Shown: positions 8,670 through 17,066, counted from the stretch's first letter. The stretch is 64,000 nt of DNA from Chryseobacterium ureilyticum (GCF_900156735.1 NZ_FTOL01000008.1:62001-126000); one strand, 5' to 3'. Notes: generated by a model not told the origin, from the letters alone. Made by a program: numbers and translations.

Positions 8670-10445
8670 CTAATAAGTTCCTTTTTCAATATAATGAGCA
8701 GCAACTTTTTCAGTTAATGCTACTACATTTGGGTTGTTGGTATACTTTGTAAATCTTCTTAATCCTGAAAGCATCATTCTCTGCTCATCACCTTCAGCGA
8801 AAGAAATAATTCCTTCTTTAGCAGCTACCGTGATTTTTTCAACAGCTTTGTAAAGGTTTAATTGAGCCATTGCAGCTTCTACAGAATCAGGAGAGAAATG
8901 TTTCTCAGCTCTTAATACAGCAGATTCTGCCATATAGATCTGGTTAAGGATTTCAGAAGCGTTTAACAATAAATGTTGTTGCTTTTCAATATCCATCATG
9001 TATTTTTGAAGAGCAGCTCCTGAAACCATTAAGAATACTTTCTTAAGGTTAGCGATAATAGCTTTCTCTTCGCTCATGAATTCAGAATAATCAGGAACTT
9101 CAAAAGAAGGAATACCCATCAATTCTTTGCTGATAGCCATTGCAGGAGATAGAAGATCCAATTCACCTTTCATCGCTCTCTTAATAAGCATTCCTACCGC
9201 TAATAATCTGTTGATTTCGTTGGTACCTTCATAAATTCTTGAGATTCTAGAATCTCTCCATGCAGCTTCCATTGGAGTATCTTCAGAGAATCCCATTCCT
9301 CCGTACACCTGGATTCCTTCATCAGCGGTGTGCTGAGCAAGGTCAGAAACGAATACTTTAAGGATTGAACATTCTACAGCGAATTCTTCAACACCTTTCA
9401 ATTCTGCAGCCTGATGATCCATTCCTTCAGCTACTAATTCGTCAATTTTATCCTGAACGTTTTTAGCTGCTCTGTAAGAACCTGCCTCACTTACGAAAAC
9501 TCCGGTTGCCATTTCAGCAATTTTCTTTCTGATTGCCCCGAAAGTAGCAATAGAAACACCAAACTGTTTTCTTTCGTTGGAATACTGGATAGAGTGGTTT
9601 AGGATTCTTCTCTGTGCATCTAAACAAGCTGCTGCTAATTTGATACGACCTACGTTCAATGCATTTAAAGCGATTTTGAAACCATTGTTTCTTTCTCCTA
9701 AAAGGTTCTCTACAGGAACTTTCATATCATTGAAGAAAACCTGGCGCGTAGAAGAGGCACGGATACCTAATTTATGCTCTTCCTCACCGAAAGTTAAGCT
9801 TTCAGGATTTTCAAGTTCAGATCTGTTGATTACGAAACCTGTAATGTTTTTATCGTCATCAATTTTAGCAAATAAAGTGAATGTATCAGCAAATCCAGCG
9901 TTAGAGATCCACATTTTCTGACCATTGATGATATAATGTTTTCCGTCTTCGGAAAGTTTAGCTCTTGTTTTTCCAGAGTTAGCATCAGAACCTGCATCCG
10001 GCTCCGTTAAGCAGTAAGCTCCGAATTTTGTACCTGTTGCCAGGTCCGGAAGATATTTTTTCTTTTGCTCTTCTGTTCCGTAGAGAACGATTGGTAAAGT
10101 TCCGATTCCGGTGTGTGCTCCATAAGCTGTTGCCAATGAACCTGTAGTTCCCGAAAGGTAATCACAAGCTAACATCGTTGTTACAAAGCCCATTCCAAGA
10201 CCTCCGTACTCCTCAGGAACTGCGATTCCAAGCATCCCCATATCACCAAGTTTACGCATTGTCTCTTCAGTGAATGCATAATCTTTCTTTTCGAAACGCT
10301 CTCTTTGAGGGACAACCTCTCTATCTATAAATTCCTTCGCAGAATCACGAAGCATTTTTTGTTCTTCATTCAGTTCTTCAACACTGAAAATTTCGTTTGC
10401 AGGAATTTGTTTGATTAAGAATTCCCCGCCTTTTAATGTAGCCAT
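8670..10445 (-). CDS. Acyl-CoA dehydrogenase
   Basis: FAD enzyme that introduces the 2,3 double bond in acyl-CoA, first step of beta-oxidation. N-terminal helical domain at about 25-135, FAD/substrate middle domain with CLTEPDAGSDA (145-155) and MWISNAG (178-184), and C-terminal domain with YGGMGFSED (381-389) and IYEGTNEI (404-411), the last holding the expected catalytic Glu region. It is 591 residues, longer than the usual 380, with a helical C-terminal extension of about 170 residues as in the long-chain group of Bacteroidota. Last gene of the fad operon. Chain-length preference is not readable. Confidence 0.93.
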   Translation of the reverse strand: MATLKGGEFLIKQIPANEIFSVEELNEEQKMLRDSAKEFIDREVVPQRERFEKKDYAFTEETMRKLGDMGMLGIAVPEEYGGLGMGFVTTMLACDYLSGTTGSLATAYGAHTGIGTLPIVLYGTEEQKKKYLPDLATGTKFGAYCLTEPDAGSDANSGKTRAKLSEDGKHYIINGQKMWISNAGFADTFTLFAKIDDDKNITGFVINRSELENPESLTFGEEEHKLGIRASSTRQVFFNDMKVPVENLLGERNNGFKIALNALNVGRIKLAAACLDAQRRILNHSIQYSNERKQFGVSIATFGAIRKKIAEMATGVFVSEAGSYRAAKNVQDKIDELVAEGMDHQAAELKGVEEFAVECSILKVFVSDLAQHTADEGIQVYGGMGFSEDTPMEAAWRDSRISRIYEGTNEINRLLAVGMLIKRAMKGELDLLSPAMAISKELMGIPSFEVPDYSEFMSEEKAIIANLKKVFLMVSGAALQKYMMDIEKQQHLLLNASEILNQIYMAESAVLRAEKHFSPDSVEAAMAQLNLYKAVEKITVAAKEGIISFAEGDEQRMMLSGLRRFTKYTNNPNVVALTEKVAAHYIEKGTY

Positions 10446-10474
10446 ATATTATTTTATTTTTTTAGATTAAAGAA

Positions 10475-10883
10475 CAAAGAGAAAAGAATAAAGACTTACA
10501 ACGTTAAATTTTTTTGAAAGCCAGAAATCATTCTCTGTAGTTCTGTGATTTTATTTTCTATTTTTTCAGTTTTAGAAATTTCAAGATAATTTCTGTTGTT
10601 TGAAATAATAATTTGAGTTTGTAATTCATAAAGAGAGCCAAGACTTATTTCTAAAAAACGATTGAAATCTTTATTTGAACTTCTGCTTGAACCTTCTGCA
10701 ATATTTGAAGCTACAGAAACTGTACATCTTCTAATTTGAGACTTAAGTCCAAATTCTTCATTTTTTGGAAAACTATCTGTAATAACATAAATTTCATCGG
10801 CTAGTTCAATGGAAAGTTTCCAGATGTTAAGATGTTTGAAGTTATGTTTCATTATAGTCTTTGCTCTTTATTCTTTTCTCTTT
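10475..10883 (-). mobile_element. Inverted-repeat-bounded cassette carrying a four-helix-bundle gene
   Basis: A perfect 18-bp inverted repeat, with the sequence AAAGAGAAAAGAATAAAG at 10476-10493 and its complement at 10866-10883, encloses one small ORF of the 23S-rRNA intervening-sequence protein family. The cassette fills the gap between the thiolase and acyl-CoA dehydrogenase genes and would fold into a long stem with the ORF in the loop when transcribed. Short outer similarity (AGAYTAAA) continues on both sides. Movement is inferred from this layout and from the biology of rRNA IVS elements, not shown directly. Confidence 0.5.
10496..10852 (-). CDS. Four-helix bundle protein (23S rRNA intervening-sequence type)
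   Basis: 118-residue protein of the family first seen inside 23S rRNA intervening sequences. Recognised from the pattern HFKHLNIWKLSIELADEIY at the start, then FGLKSQIRRCTVSVASNIAEGS (about 34-55) and FNRFLEISLGSLYELQTQI (about 63-81). The four amphipathic helices are plain. Biochemical role unknown. It is placed inside a beta-oxidation operon and flanked by an 18-bp inverted repeat, unlike its operon neighbours in function. Members of the family often sit alone in intergenic gaps. Confidence 0.88.
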   Translation of the reverse strand: MKHNFKHLNIWKLSIELADEIYVITDSFPKNEEFGLKSQIRRCTVSVASNIAEGSSRSSNKDFNRFLEISLGSLYELQTQIIISNNRNYLEISKTEKIENKITELQRMISGFQKNLTL

Positions 10884-10887
10884 TAGT

Positions 10888-12066
10888 CTATAATAATTCA
10901 AAAATACTCGCCGCTCCCTGTCCTGTTCCCACACACATAGAAACCATTCCATATTTGTTACCACGTCTTCTCATTTCATCAAGAAGCTGAACGGTAAGTT
11001 TGGTTCCGGTACATCCAAGCGGGTGACCAAGAGCAATGGCTCCTCCGTTTACGTTTAAGATATCTGGATTTAAACCTAATTCTTTCTTAATTGCAACAGA
11101 TTGAGATGCGAAAGCTTCATTAAGTTCGATTAAGTCGATGTCTTTTAATTCAAGTCTTGCTTGCTTTAAAGCTTTTGGAATAGCATAGACTGGTCCCATT
11201 CCCATAATTCTTGGTTCAAGTCCTGCAGCAGCATACGCTACTAATCTTGCTTCCGGCTCAAGTCCTAATTCTTTTACCATTTCTTCGCTCATTACCATTA
11301 CGAAAGCAGCTCCGTCACTCATTTGAGAAGAGTTTCCGGCAGTTACGCTTCCTCCGTTGGCAAATACTGGTCTAAGTTTGGATAATCCAGCTAGAGAAGT
11401 ATCGGCTCTCGGACCTTCATCTACTGAGAAGTCAAATTTCTTAGTCTGAAGCTTTTGATTTTCATCAAGGAAGTTATATTCCACAGGAATTGGAACAATC
11501 TGGTTCGCAAATTTACCTTCCTGATTTGCTTTTAAAGCTTTCATGTGAGATTCAAAGGCAAACTGATCCTGCTCCTCTCTGGTAATATTGTATTGTTTGG
11601 CTACTTCTTCTGCAGTGTAACCCATTCCCCAATAGTAATCAGGATTTGTCTTTGCAATCTCTGTTTCAGGAACCGGCTTATAGCCACCCATCGGAATATA
11701 AGACATGGATTCTGTACCTCCAGCGATGATACAATCTGCCATTCCAGCCTGAATTTTTGCTGAAGCAATAGCAATTGCCTCACTTCCTGAAGCACAATAT
11801 CTGTTTACGGTTACTCCTGGAACTTTATCTGTATTTAAACCCATTAAGGAAATCAAACGTGCTACGTTCAACCCTTGCTCAGCCTCAGGCATCGCATTTC
11901 CTACAATAAGGTCATCAATTCTGTTTTTGTCTAATTGCGGAAGCTCAGCCATTAATTTTTCAATCACTGTAGCTGCCATCACGTCAGGACGAGTGAAGCG
12001 TAGGGAACCTTTTGGTGCTTTTCCTACGGCTGATCTGAATCCTTTTACAATATATGCTGTTTTCAT
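10888..12066 (-). CDS. Acetyl-CoA C-acyltransferase (3-ketoacyl-CoA thiolase)
   Basis: Cleaves 3-ketoacyl-CoA to acetyl-CoA and a shortened acyl-CoA, last step of the beta-oxidation cycle. 392 residues, the normal length. The acylated cysteine is C91 in VNRYCASGSEA, the base pair is H348 (GHPLGCTG) and C378 (CVGTGQGAA), and NEAFA is present around 314-318. It follows the FadB-like gene in the operon, separated by the transposase cassette, and precedes the acyl-CoA dehydrogenase. No sign of damage despite two flanking insertions. Confidence 0.95.
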   Translation of the reverse strand: MKTAYIVKGFRSAVGKAPKGSLRFTRPDVMAATVIEKLMAELPQLDKNRIDDLIVGNAMPEAEQGLNVARLISLMGLNTDKVPGVTVNRYCASGSEAIAIASAKIQAGMADCIIAGGTESMSYIPMGGYKPVPETEIAKTNPDYYWGMGYTAEEVAKQYNITREEQDQFAFESHMKALKANQEGKFANQIVPIPVEYNFLDENQKLQTKKFDFSVDEGPRADTSLAGLSKLRPVFANGGSVTAGNSSQMSDGAAFVMVMSEEMVKELGLEPEARLVAYAAAGLEPRIMGMGPVYAIPKALKQARLELKDIDLIELNEAFASQSVAIKKELGLNPDILNVNGGAIALGHPLGCTGTKLTVQLLDEMRRRGNKYGMVSMCVGTGQGAASIFELL

Positions 12067-12150
12067 TTTTTTGTTTAATTAAATTGTTTTTGAAAGATTT
12101 TGCCTCAGAGAGGTAAACTGTTCATAGCTGTTTGTTTATGCTTTTTTGCG

Positions 12151-12176
12151 GAGCTCCGTAGGAGCGACCTGTTAAT
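12151..12176. repeat. Left inverted repeat of the IS200-like cassette
   Basis: 26 bp, matching the complement of 12654-12679 at 25 positions. It overlaps the transposase stop codon (12172-12174) and contains a 5-bp hairpin. Confidence 0.8.
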
Positions 12177-12636
12177 CTTCAATCCATTCAAATAAATATT
12201 TTGAATCATATTCTATTTCAAATTTTGAAAGAAGATCCAGATATTCTTCTCTAAAAGTTTTCTTTTTATGATGTTCTTCCTGTTTTAAAATATATTTTAC
12301 AACCGAATCAACACTGCTTTTAGAATAAGAAAAAGCTCCATATCCTTCCTGCCAATTGAACTTTCCATTGATCCATCCTTTTTCATTGATGAATTTCGAA
12401 GAACCTGCTTTAATATCTCTTACTAAATCTGAAACGGACAATGTCGGATTCATACTTATGAGAATGTGCACATGGTCAGGCATTGCAAAAACCGCAAATA
12501 ATTTTTGTTTTCTATTGGAAACTATACCTGTAATCAATTTATGTAATTCTTCTCTGTTTTCTTTTGAAATCAGATTTTGTCTTCCTTTTACCGCGAAAAC
12601 AATTTGAATATAAATCTGTGTATAGGTGTTTGCCAT
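12172..12636 (-). CDS. IS200/IS605-like (Y1, HUH) transposase
   Basis: Single-strand DNA transposase of the TnpA_REP-like Y1 superfamily. Start at ATG 12636 gives MANTYTQIYIQIVFAVKGR, the family's usual N-terminus, 154 residues; an upstream ATG at 12645 is also in frame. The HUH motif is HVH at about 55-57 (AMPDHVHILI) and the nucleophile is probably the Tyr at about 115 in VVKYILKQEEHH. The gene lies within its inverted repeats between two beta-oxidation genes and in the operon direction. It looks intact. Confidence 0.92.
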   Translation of the reverse strand: MANTYTQIYIQIVFAVKGRQNLISKENREELHKLITGIVSNRKQKLFAVFAMPDHVHILISMNPTLSVSDLVRDIKAGSSKFINEKGWINGKFNWQEGYGAFSYSKSSVDSVVKYILKQEEHHKKKTFREEYLDLLSKFEIEYDSKYLFEWIED

Positions 12637-12653
12637 AAAAAACATGATCGTCT

Positions 12654-12679
12654 ATTAACAGTTCGCTCCTACGGAGCTC
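12654..12679. repeat. Right inverted repeat of the IS200-like cassette
   Basis: Complement of the left end with one mismatch, ending 5 bases before the FadB-like stop codon. The hairpin GCTCC-TAC-GGAGC is inside it. Confidence 0.8.
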
Positions 12680-12683
12680 TCTG

Positions 12684-15077
12684 CTAGTTTCTCAATGGTT
12701 TACCATTCTGTAACATGTACTGAATTCTCTCCAAAGTTTTTCTTTCACCACAAAGCTGAAGGAATGTTTCTCTTTCAAGATTCAATAAGTATTGCTCGGT
12801 AACCACTGTTGGCTCAGATAGATTTCCACCTACCATTACGTTGGCTAATTTGTCTGCAATCTTTTTATCGTGTGCTGAAATATAGTTTCCGGTAAGCATT
12901 TGGTCTGTTCCTACATAGAACATTCCTAATGCATCTTTACCAAGAACTTTTACTTTTTGCTCGATAGGTTGAGTATATCCTTGCTCTGCCAATAGTTTTG
13001 CTACTTTTTTAGCTTCTGCAATCTGTCTGTTTTTGCTTACAGAAACGATGTCTTTACCTTTTTCAAGGATTCCCATATCGTAAGCTTCATAAGCTGAAGT
13101 AGCTACTTTACCCATTGCGATGTTCATGAAAGCATCACGAAGTCTATTATTTTTAACATCATCGCTGTGGAATTCTCTGGAAGTTCTTAATGTAAGTTCT
13201 TTAGTTCCACCACCACCAGGGATTACACCCACTCCGGTTTCAACCAATCCGATATAAGTTTCTGCTGCTGCAACCACTCTGTCTGCGTGCATTGTCATTT
13301 CGCAACCACCACCTAAAGTCATTCCGTGTGGAGCAACTACTACAGGAATAGAAGAGTAACGAACTCTCATCATAGATTTCTGGAAGTAGGCAATAGCCAT
13401 ATTCAAATCATCCCAATCCTGCTCAATAGCCATCATAAGGATCATTGCAAGGTTAGCTCCTACAGAGAAGTTAGCTCCTTGGTTTCCTACTACTAGTCCG
13501 TCATATTCTTTTTCAGCTAAATCAATTGCTCTGTTTAATCCGTCAAGAACTTCGCCTCCAAGAGAATTCATTTTTGAACGAATCTCGAAGTTGATGATAC
13601 CATCACCTAAATCAAGAATTGCAGCACCTGAATTGCTCCAAAGTGTTTTATTTTTTCTGATATTATCAAGAATAATGAAAGCATCCTGTCCAGGGATTTT
13701 GTTGTATTCTCCTGAGTTTTTATCAACGTAAATGCTTTGTCCTTCATCATTAACTTTATAAAAAGTCTCTACATTTTTCACCCATTCTGAAACTTCATAA
13801 CCGGCATCTTTAGCCAATTCGATACCTTTCTGAACACCTACAGCATCCCAGATTTCAAACGGTCCATTTTCCCATCCGAAACCAGCTCTCATGGCATCGT
13901 CAATTTTGTAAACCTCGTCAGAAATTTCAGGAACTTTATGAGAAACATAAGCGAATAATGCTCCTAATGATTTTCTATATAGTTCACCTGCTTTATCTTT
14001 ACCTCCGATTAATACTTTGAATCTGTCAATCGGCTTATCAATAGCTTTAGTTAATTCAAGAGTAGGGAACGAAGATTTTCCTTGAAGCTCATATTCTAAT
14101 GTGTCAAGATTCAATCCGTGAATTTCAGATTTTCCTTCCGCATTTTTTACTTTTTTGTAGAATCCTTGCTCTGTTTTTGAACCTAACCATTTATTATCCA
14201 TCATTTTTTGGATATAGTCAGGAAGAGCAAATACATCATTAAAGTCATTCGCTTCAGCACCGCTTTGACGAACTCCGTTAGCCACCATTACCAAGGTATC
14301 AAGACCTACAACATCAGCTGTTCTGAATGTAGCAGATTTTGGACGACCGATAACAGGACCTGTTAATTTATCAACCTCAGAAACTGTAAGTCCTAATTTC
14401 TGTACATTATGAAGAAGATCCATCATAGAAAATACCCCAATTCTGTTTGCGATGAAAGCAGGAGTGTCTTTTGCTAAAACGGTAGTTTTGCCTAAGAATT
14501 TAGCCCCATAATTCATATAGAAATCTACGATCTCAGGATCTGTATCTTTAGTTGGAATGATCTCAAGAAGAGGAAGGTATCTTACCGGATTGAAGAAGTG
14601 AGTTCCTGCAAAGTATTTTTTGAAATCTTCGCTTCTTCCTTCTGTCAATAAATGGATTGGGATACCGGATGTATTAGAAGAAATTAATGTTCCCGGTTTT
14701 CTGAACTGTTCAATTTTTTCGTATACGGACTTTTTAATGTCAAGTCTTTCTACTACTACTTCAATGATCCAGTCTGTATTTTTTATTTTCTGTAAATCAT
14801 CATCGAAATTTCCGACTTTGATTCTGTCTGCAAACTTTGGTGTGTAAAGAAGTGCAGGGCTTGCTTTTTTAAGTTTTTCAAAGTTTTCGGTAGCAATTCT
14901 GTTTCTTACTGCCTTATCTTCTTTGGTCAAACCTTTTTTCTGTTCAGCTTCAGTCAGTTCAAAAGGTACAATATCTAAAAGTGACACTTCCACACCAATA
15001 TTGGCGAAGTGAGCCGCGATACCGCTACCCATAATTCCTGAACCAAGAACCGTTACATGTTTGATTCTTCTTTTCAT
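12684..15077 (-). CDS. 3-hydroxyacyl-CoA dehydrogenase / enoyl-CoA hydratase (FadB-like)
   Basis: Bifunctional beta-oxidation enzyme. N-terminal Rossmann domain with GSGIMGSGIAAHFA at about 12-25, then the helical 3HCDH C-domain repeat with GFGWENGPFE at about 400-409, and a C-terminal crotonase domain with GANFSVGANL (about 536), GGGCEM (about 590) and VETGVGVIPGGGG (about 612). The order dehydrogenase-then-hydratase is the reverse of E. coli FadB and is usual for Bacteroidota proteins of about 800 residues; this one is 797. First metabolic gene after marR, 45 bases downstream. Confidence 0.94.
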   Translation of the reverse strand: MKRRIKHVTVLGSGIMGSGIAAHFANIGVEVSLLDIVPFELTEAEQKKGLTKEDKAVRNRIATENFEKLKKASPALLYTPKFADRIKVGNFDDDLQKIKNTDWIIEVVVERLDIKKSVYEKIEQFRKPGTLISSNTSGIPIHLLTEGRSEDFKKYFAGTHFFNPVRYLPLLEIIPTKDTDPEIVDFYMNYGAKFLGKTTVLAKDTPAFIANRIGVFSMMDLLHNVQKLGLTVSEVDKLTGPVIGRPKSATFRTADVVGLDTLVMVANGVRQSGAEANDFNDVFALPDYIQKMMDNKWLGSKTEQGFYKKVKNAEGKSEIHGLNLDTLEYELQGKSSFPTLELTKAIDKPIDRFKVLIGGKDKAGELYRKSLGALFAYVSHKVPEISDEVYKIDDAMRAGFGWENGPFEIWDAVGVQKGIELAKDAGYEVSEWVKNVETFYKVNDEGQSIYVDKNSGEYNKIPGQDAFIILDNIRKNKTLWSNSGAAILDLGDGIINFEIRSKMNSLGGEVLDGLNRAIDLAEKEYDGLVVGNQGANFSVGANLAMILMMAIEQDWDDLNMAIAYFQKSMMRVRYSSIPVVVAPHGMTLGGGCEMTMHADRVVAAAETYIGLVETGVGVIPGGGGTKELTLRTSREFHSDDVKNNRLRDAFMNIAMGKVATSAYEAYDMGILEKGKDIVSVSKNRQIAEAKKVAKLLAEQGYTQPIEQKVKVLGKDALGMFYVGTDQMLTGNYISAHDKKIADKLANVMVGGNLSEPTVVTEQYLLNLERETFLQLCGERKTLERIQYMLQNGKPLRN

Positions 15078-15122
15078 ATGTAAATTTTAATTATTTGAAA
15101 GATTGTGTATGTAACCTTACGG

Positions 15123-15578
15123 TTATTTCCTGTTATTTAAAAGTTCGTTGGCGATTTTCATGATCTCTGTCATCACATCCTTAAATGTTTCCATCTTTTC
15201 CTGAGAAATCTTTTCCATTACCTTCTTATTAAAGTTAACCACGACTTCTTTAGACATATTTCTGGAGTTTAATCCTTTATCTGTAAGTTTGATGATTACT
15301 TCTCTTTTATCAGTAGTGGTTTTCTCTTTATAGATATATCCGTTATCTTCCAGAAGTTTGATGATTCTCGTTAGGGAAGTGGGCTCTATAGCCATTTTAG
15401 GTCCAAGATTTGTACTTCTTGTTCCTTCTTTTGGATCTATTTTCAGAAGGGTGAGGGCTTGTACAGCTGTAGAGTCATGCTCCTGAGCCAATTCTGTGTA
15501 CATTTTAGAAACAGCCAACCAGGTCTGTTTTAAAATTAAGTCTACGTTTTCTATTTTTTCCTTATTATTATCCATCAT
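15123..15578 (-). CDS. MarR family regulator of the beta-oxidation operon
   Basis: Winged-helix dimer that probably represses its own operon and responds to acyl-CoA or a fatty acid. ATG at 15578 (151 residues) is preferred; a TTG at 15602 would add eight residues. The winged helix lies at about 45-105 (STNLGPKMAIEPTSLTRIIKLLEDNGYI then KREVIIKLTDKG). It is first in the marR-fadB-thiolase-ACAD order. Two large palindromes lie directly upstream and fit an autoregulatory operator. The ligand is inferred from the operon only. Confidence 0.88.
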   Translation of the reverse strand: MMDNNKEKIENVDLILKQTWLAVSKMYTELAQEHDSTAVQALTLLKIDPKEGTRSTNLGPKMAIEPTSLTRIIKLLEDNGYIYKEKTTTDKREVIIKLTDKGLNSRNMSKEVVVNFNKKVMEKISQEKMETFKDVMTEIMKIANELLNNRK

Positions 15579-15611
15579 TTTTGCGCTAATGGTTTTACCC
15601 AAATTTAGTAA

Positions 15612-15631
15612 ATATTATGCATGCATAGTAT
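15612..15631. promoter_or_regulatory. MarR operator 1 (proximal palindrome)
   Basis: ATATTATGCATGCATAGTAT: the core TATGCATGCATA is a perfect dyad, extended with one mismatch to 20 bp. It ends 34 bases from the marR ATG, so bound protein would cover the promoter or transcript start. Confidence 0.75.
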
Positions 15632-15694
15632 TTATTAAAGTTAAATTTTGTTAATACCTTGAAAATAAACGGATTAAATTGTATGATTTGCATA

Positions 15695-15714
15695 ATACTA
15701 TGCATGCATAGTAT
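15695..15714. promoter_or_regulatory. MarR operator 2 (distal perfect palindrome)
   Basis: ATACTATGCATGCATAGTAT is a perfect 20-bp palindrome. Its centre is 83 bp from that of operator 1, about eight turns of DNA, so two dimers would face the same side. It lies between the marR gene and the 3' end of the ABC ATPase gene. Confidence 0.75.
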
Positions 15715-15740
15715 ATGGAATAATCAAAGAAAATAGCAGA

Positions 15741-16664
15741 TTAATAAATGTTTACGAGTGATTTGATGATTTCTTCAAAAGATTCACATTTGTATTTTGT
15801 GGAATCGTTAGAAATTACCCAAAAGTTGTTTTGAAACTCAAAATTAAGGTTGGAAAGGTCTTTTGAGAAGTTTTTTTGTAGTAAAGAATACAACATTTCT
15901 TTCTGAACTGGAGGCGCAGAAATATGAGGCGGAACAAAATTTTCATGCATCTGAAATAAAGAAGCATTGGTAAGTTCATCATGCTGAAGTAAAATATCCT
16001 CCACAATTCCTGTATGCAGTTGTGTATTTTTGACATACCATATTTTATCAGCGAATTCCTTGGCAAGCCGCCAGTCATGTGAAGAAAATAGAATCAGCTT
16101 ATTCTGTTCTTTGGCAAGTCTTCTTAATGTTTTAAGGATAATGATCTTATTTTTCTCATCCAGATGGGTTGTGGGCTCATCCAGAATAATAATAGGAGAA
16201 TTCTGGGTTATAGCACGACCAATAAAAGCTTTTTGAAGATTTCCGTCCGAAAGATTTTTGAGAAGGGTATATCTGTATTGATTTAAATCCAGTTCTTCAA
16301 TGATATGCGCTACTTCTTCACGGTCTTCTTTTTTTAGTTCAAAATAAAAAGGATAGTAAATATATTTTCCCAGTGAAATAAGATCTTCAACCGTATAATG
16401 TTGTGGAATTACCGATTTTGAAAAGACAATAGCAATATTCTCGGCAATTTCTTTTACAGAAAGATTTTTTACATTTTTACCATTGATCAATATTTCACCA
16501 TTTAATAAAGGAATCTGATGAAGTATAGATTTGATTAAGGTAGTTTTCCCTACACCATTATTTCCAATCAATAAGCAAACATCTCCAAGATTCAAATCTG
16601 CATTGGTATTTGAAATTAATGTTTTGTTATATCCGATATTGGCTTGTTTGATTTGTAGGTGCAT
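15741..16664 (-). CDS. ABC importer ATP-binding protein (FecE/BtuD type)
   Basis: ATPase of an iron-siderophore, haem or cobalamin importer. Walker A GNNGVGKTT at 34-42, signature LSDGN at 138-142 (an accepted variant of LSGGQ), Walker B IIILDEP at 158-164 and the H-loop His at 196. A C-terminal extension of about 60 residues beyond the ATPase core has no recognised domain. Start ATG lies 2 bases after the stop of the small membrane protein gene, so the genes are co-translated. The FecCD permease is upstream. Substrate not determinable, as no binding protein is encoded nearby. Confidence 0.9.
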   Translation of the reverse strand: MHLQIKQANIGYNKTLISNTNADLNLGDVCLLIGNNGVGKTTLIKSILHQIPLLNGEILINGKNVKNLSVKEIAENIAIVFSKSVIPQHYTVEDLISLGKYIYYPFYFELKKEDREEVAHIIEELDLNQYRYTLLKNLSDGNLQKAFIGRAITQNSPIIILDEPTTHLDEKNKIIILKTLRRLAKEQNKLILFSSHDWRLAKEFADKIWYVKNTQLHTGIVEDILLQHDELTNASLFQMHENFVPPHISAPPVQKEMLYSLLQKNFSKDLSNLNFEFQNNFWVISNDSTKYKCESFEEIIKSLVNIY

Positions 16665-16666
16665 GA

Positions 16667-16927
16667 TTAGATAAAAGTAAAAATTAAAAAAATAATTAGA
16701 GGGATAGTGCTAAATATGAGATATAGAAATTTATTTTTATTAACCTTCCATAGACTATATCCTCCTAAAATAAGAGAACCCCAAAAAAGGCAAGGAAAAG
16801 CAATCATCAGCCACCAGTTATGCCCCCAGGAATAAATCCAATGTAATTCTTTATTCATTCTAAACATTTTAGAATATTCTAAAAAAGCAAAACTTGTTGC
16901 AAACAATGCAATGTGTGCAACAATCAA
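16667..16927 (-). CDS. Small hypothetical membrane protein in the importer operon
   Basis: Unknown 86-residue protein with three hydrophobic stretches: about 1-18, 35-57 (WLMIAFPCLFWGSLILGGYSLW) and 66-86. The start is uncertain: TTG at 16927 gives MIVAHIALFA, and the frame extends upstream to a lysine-rich stretch (ATA AAA CAA AAA CAA) without an ATG. An unusual start codon or sequence error is possible. It lies between the FecCD permease and the ATPase with 2-base spacing to the latter, which supports a real gene. A -7 box sits at 17032-17039. Confidence 0.55.
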   Translation of the reverse strand: MIVAHIALFATSFAFLEYSKMFRMNKELHWIYSWGHNWWLMIAFPCLFWGSLILGGYSLWKVNKNKFLYLIFSTIPLIIFLIFTFI

Positions 16928-17031
16928 TTGTTTTTGTTTTATCCTATTATAAATAATTGAAAGTTATAAAATTATTAGTAAATATCTGTTCAATCTGCAA
17001 AAAAATGTATAAGTATAAAGTTGAGCAAATA

Positions 17032-17039
17032 CAAAAATA
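17032..17039 (-). promoter_or_regulatory. Possible -7 box before the small membrane protein gene
   Basis: CAAAAATA is TATTTTTG on the minus strand, 105 bases before the assigned start. It would provide an internal promoter between the permease and ATPase halves of the importer operon. Confidence 0.3.
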
Positions 17040-17066
17040 CGTCTTTGCGTTTTCCAACAGAAAAAA

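Larger units (their letters stand above)
12151..12679 (-). mobile_element. IS200-like/RAYT cassette with 26-bp terminal inverted repeats
   Basis: A 26-bp inverted repeat with one mismatch bounds the transposase gene: 12151-12176 and 12654-12679. Each copy begins with GAGCTCCGTAGGAGCGA and holds a small hairpin (GCTCC-GTA-GGAGC), the type of palindromic end recognised by Y1 transposases or REP-associated transposases. The 529-bp unit sits between the FadB-like gene stop (12684) and the thiolase start (12066), so it splits the operon without breaking a gene. Confidence 0.75.

Noticed and set aside
9577..9921. Long open frames antisense to known genes (for example inside acyl-CoA dehydrogenase, FtsK and RND genes)
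   Set aside because: They lie fully opposite well-supported enzymes and have no domain pattern or own signals.
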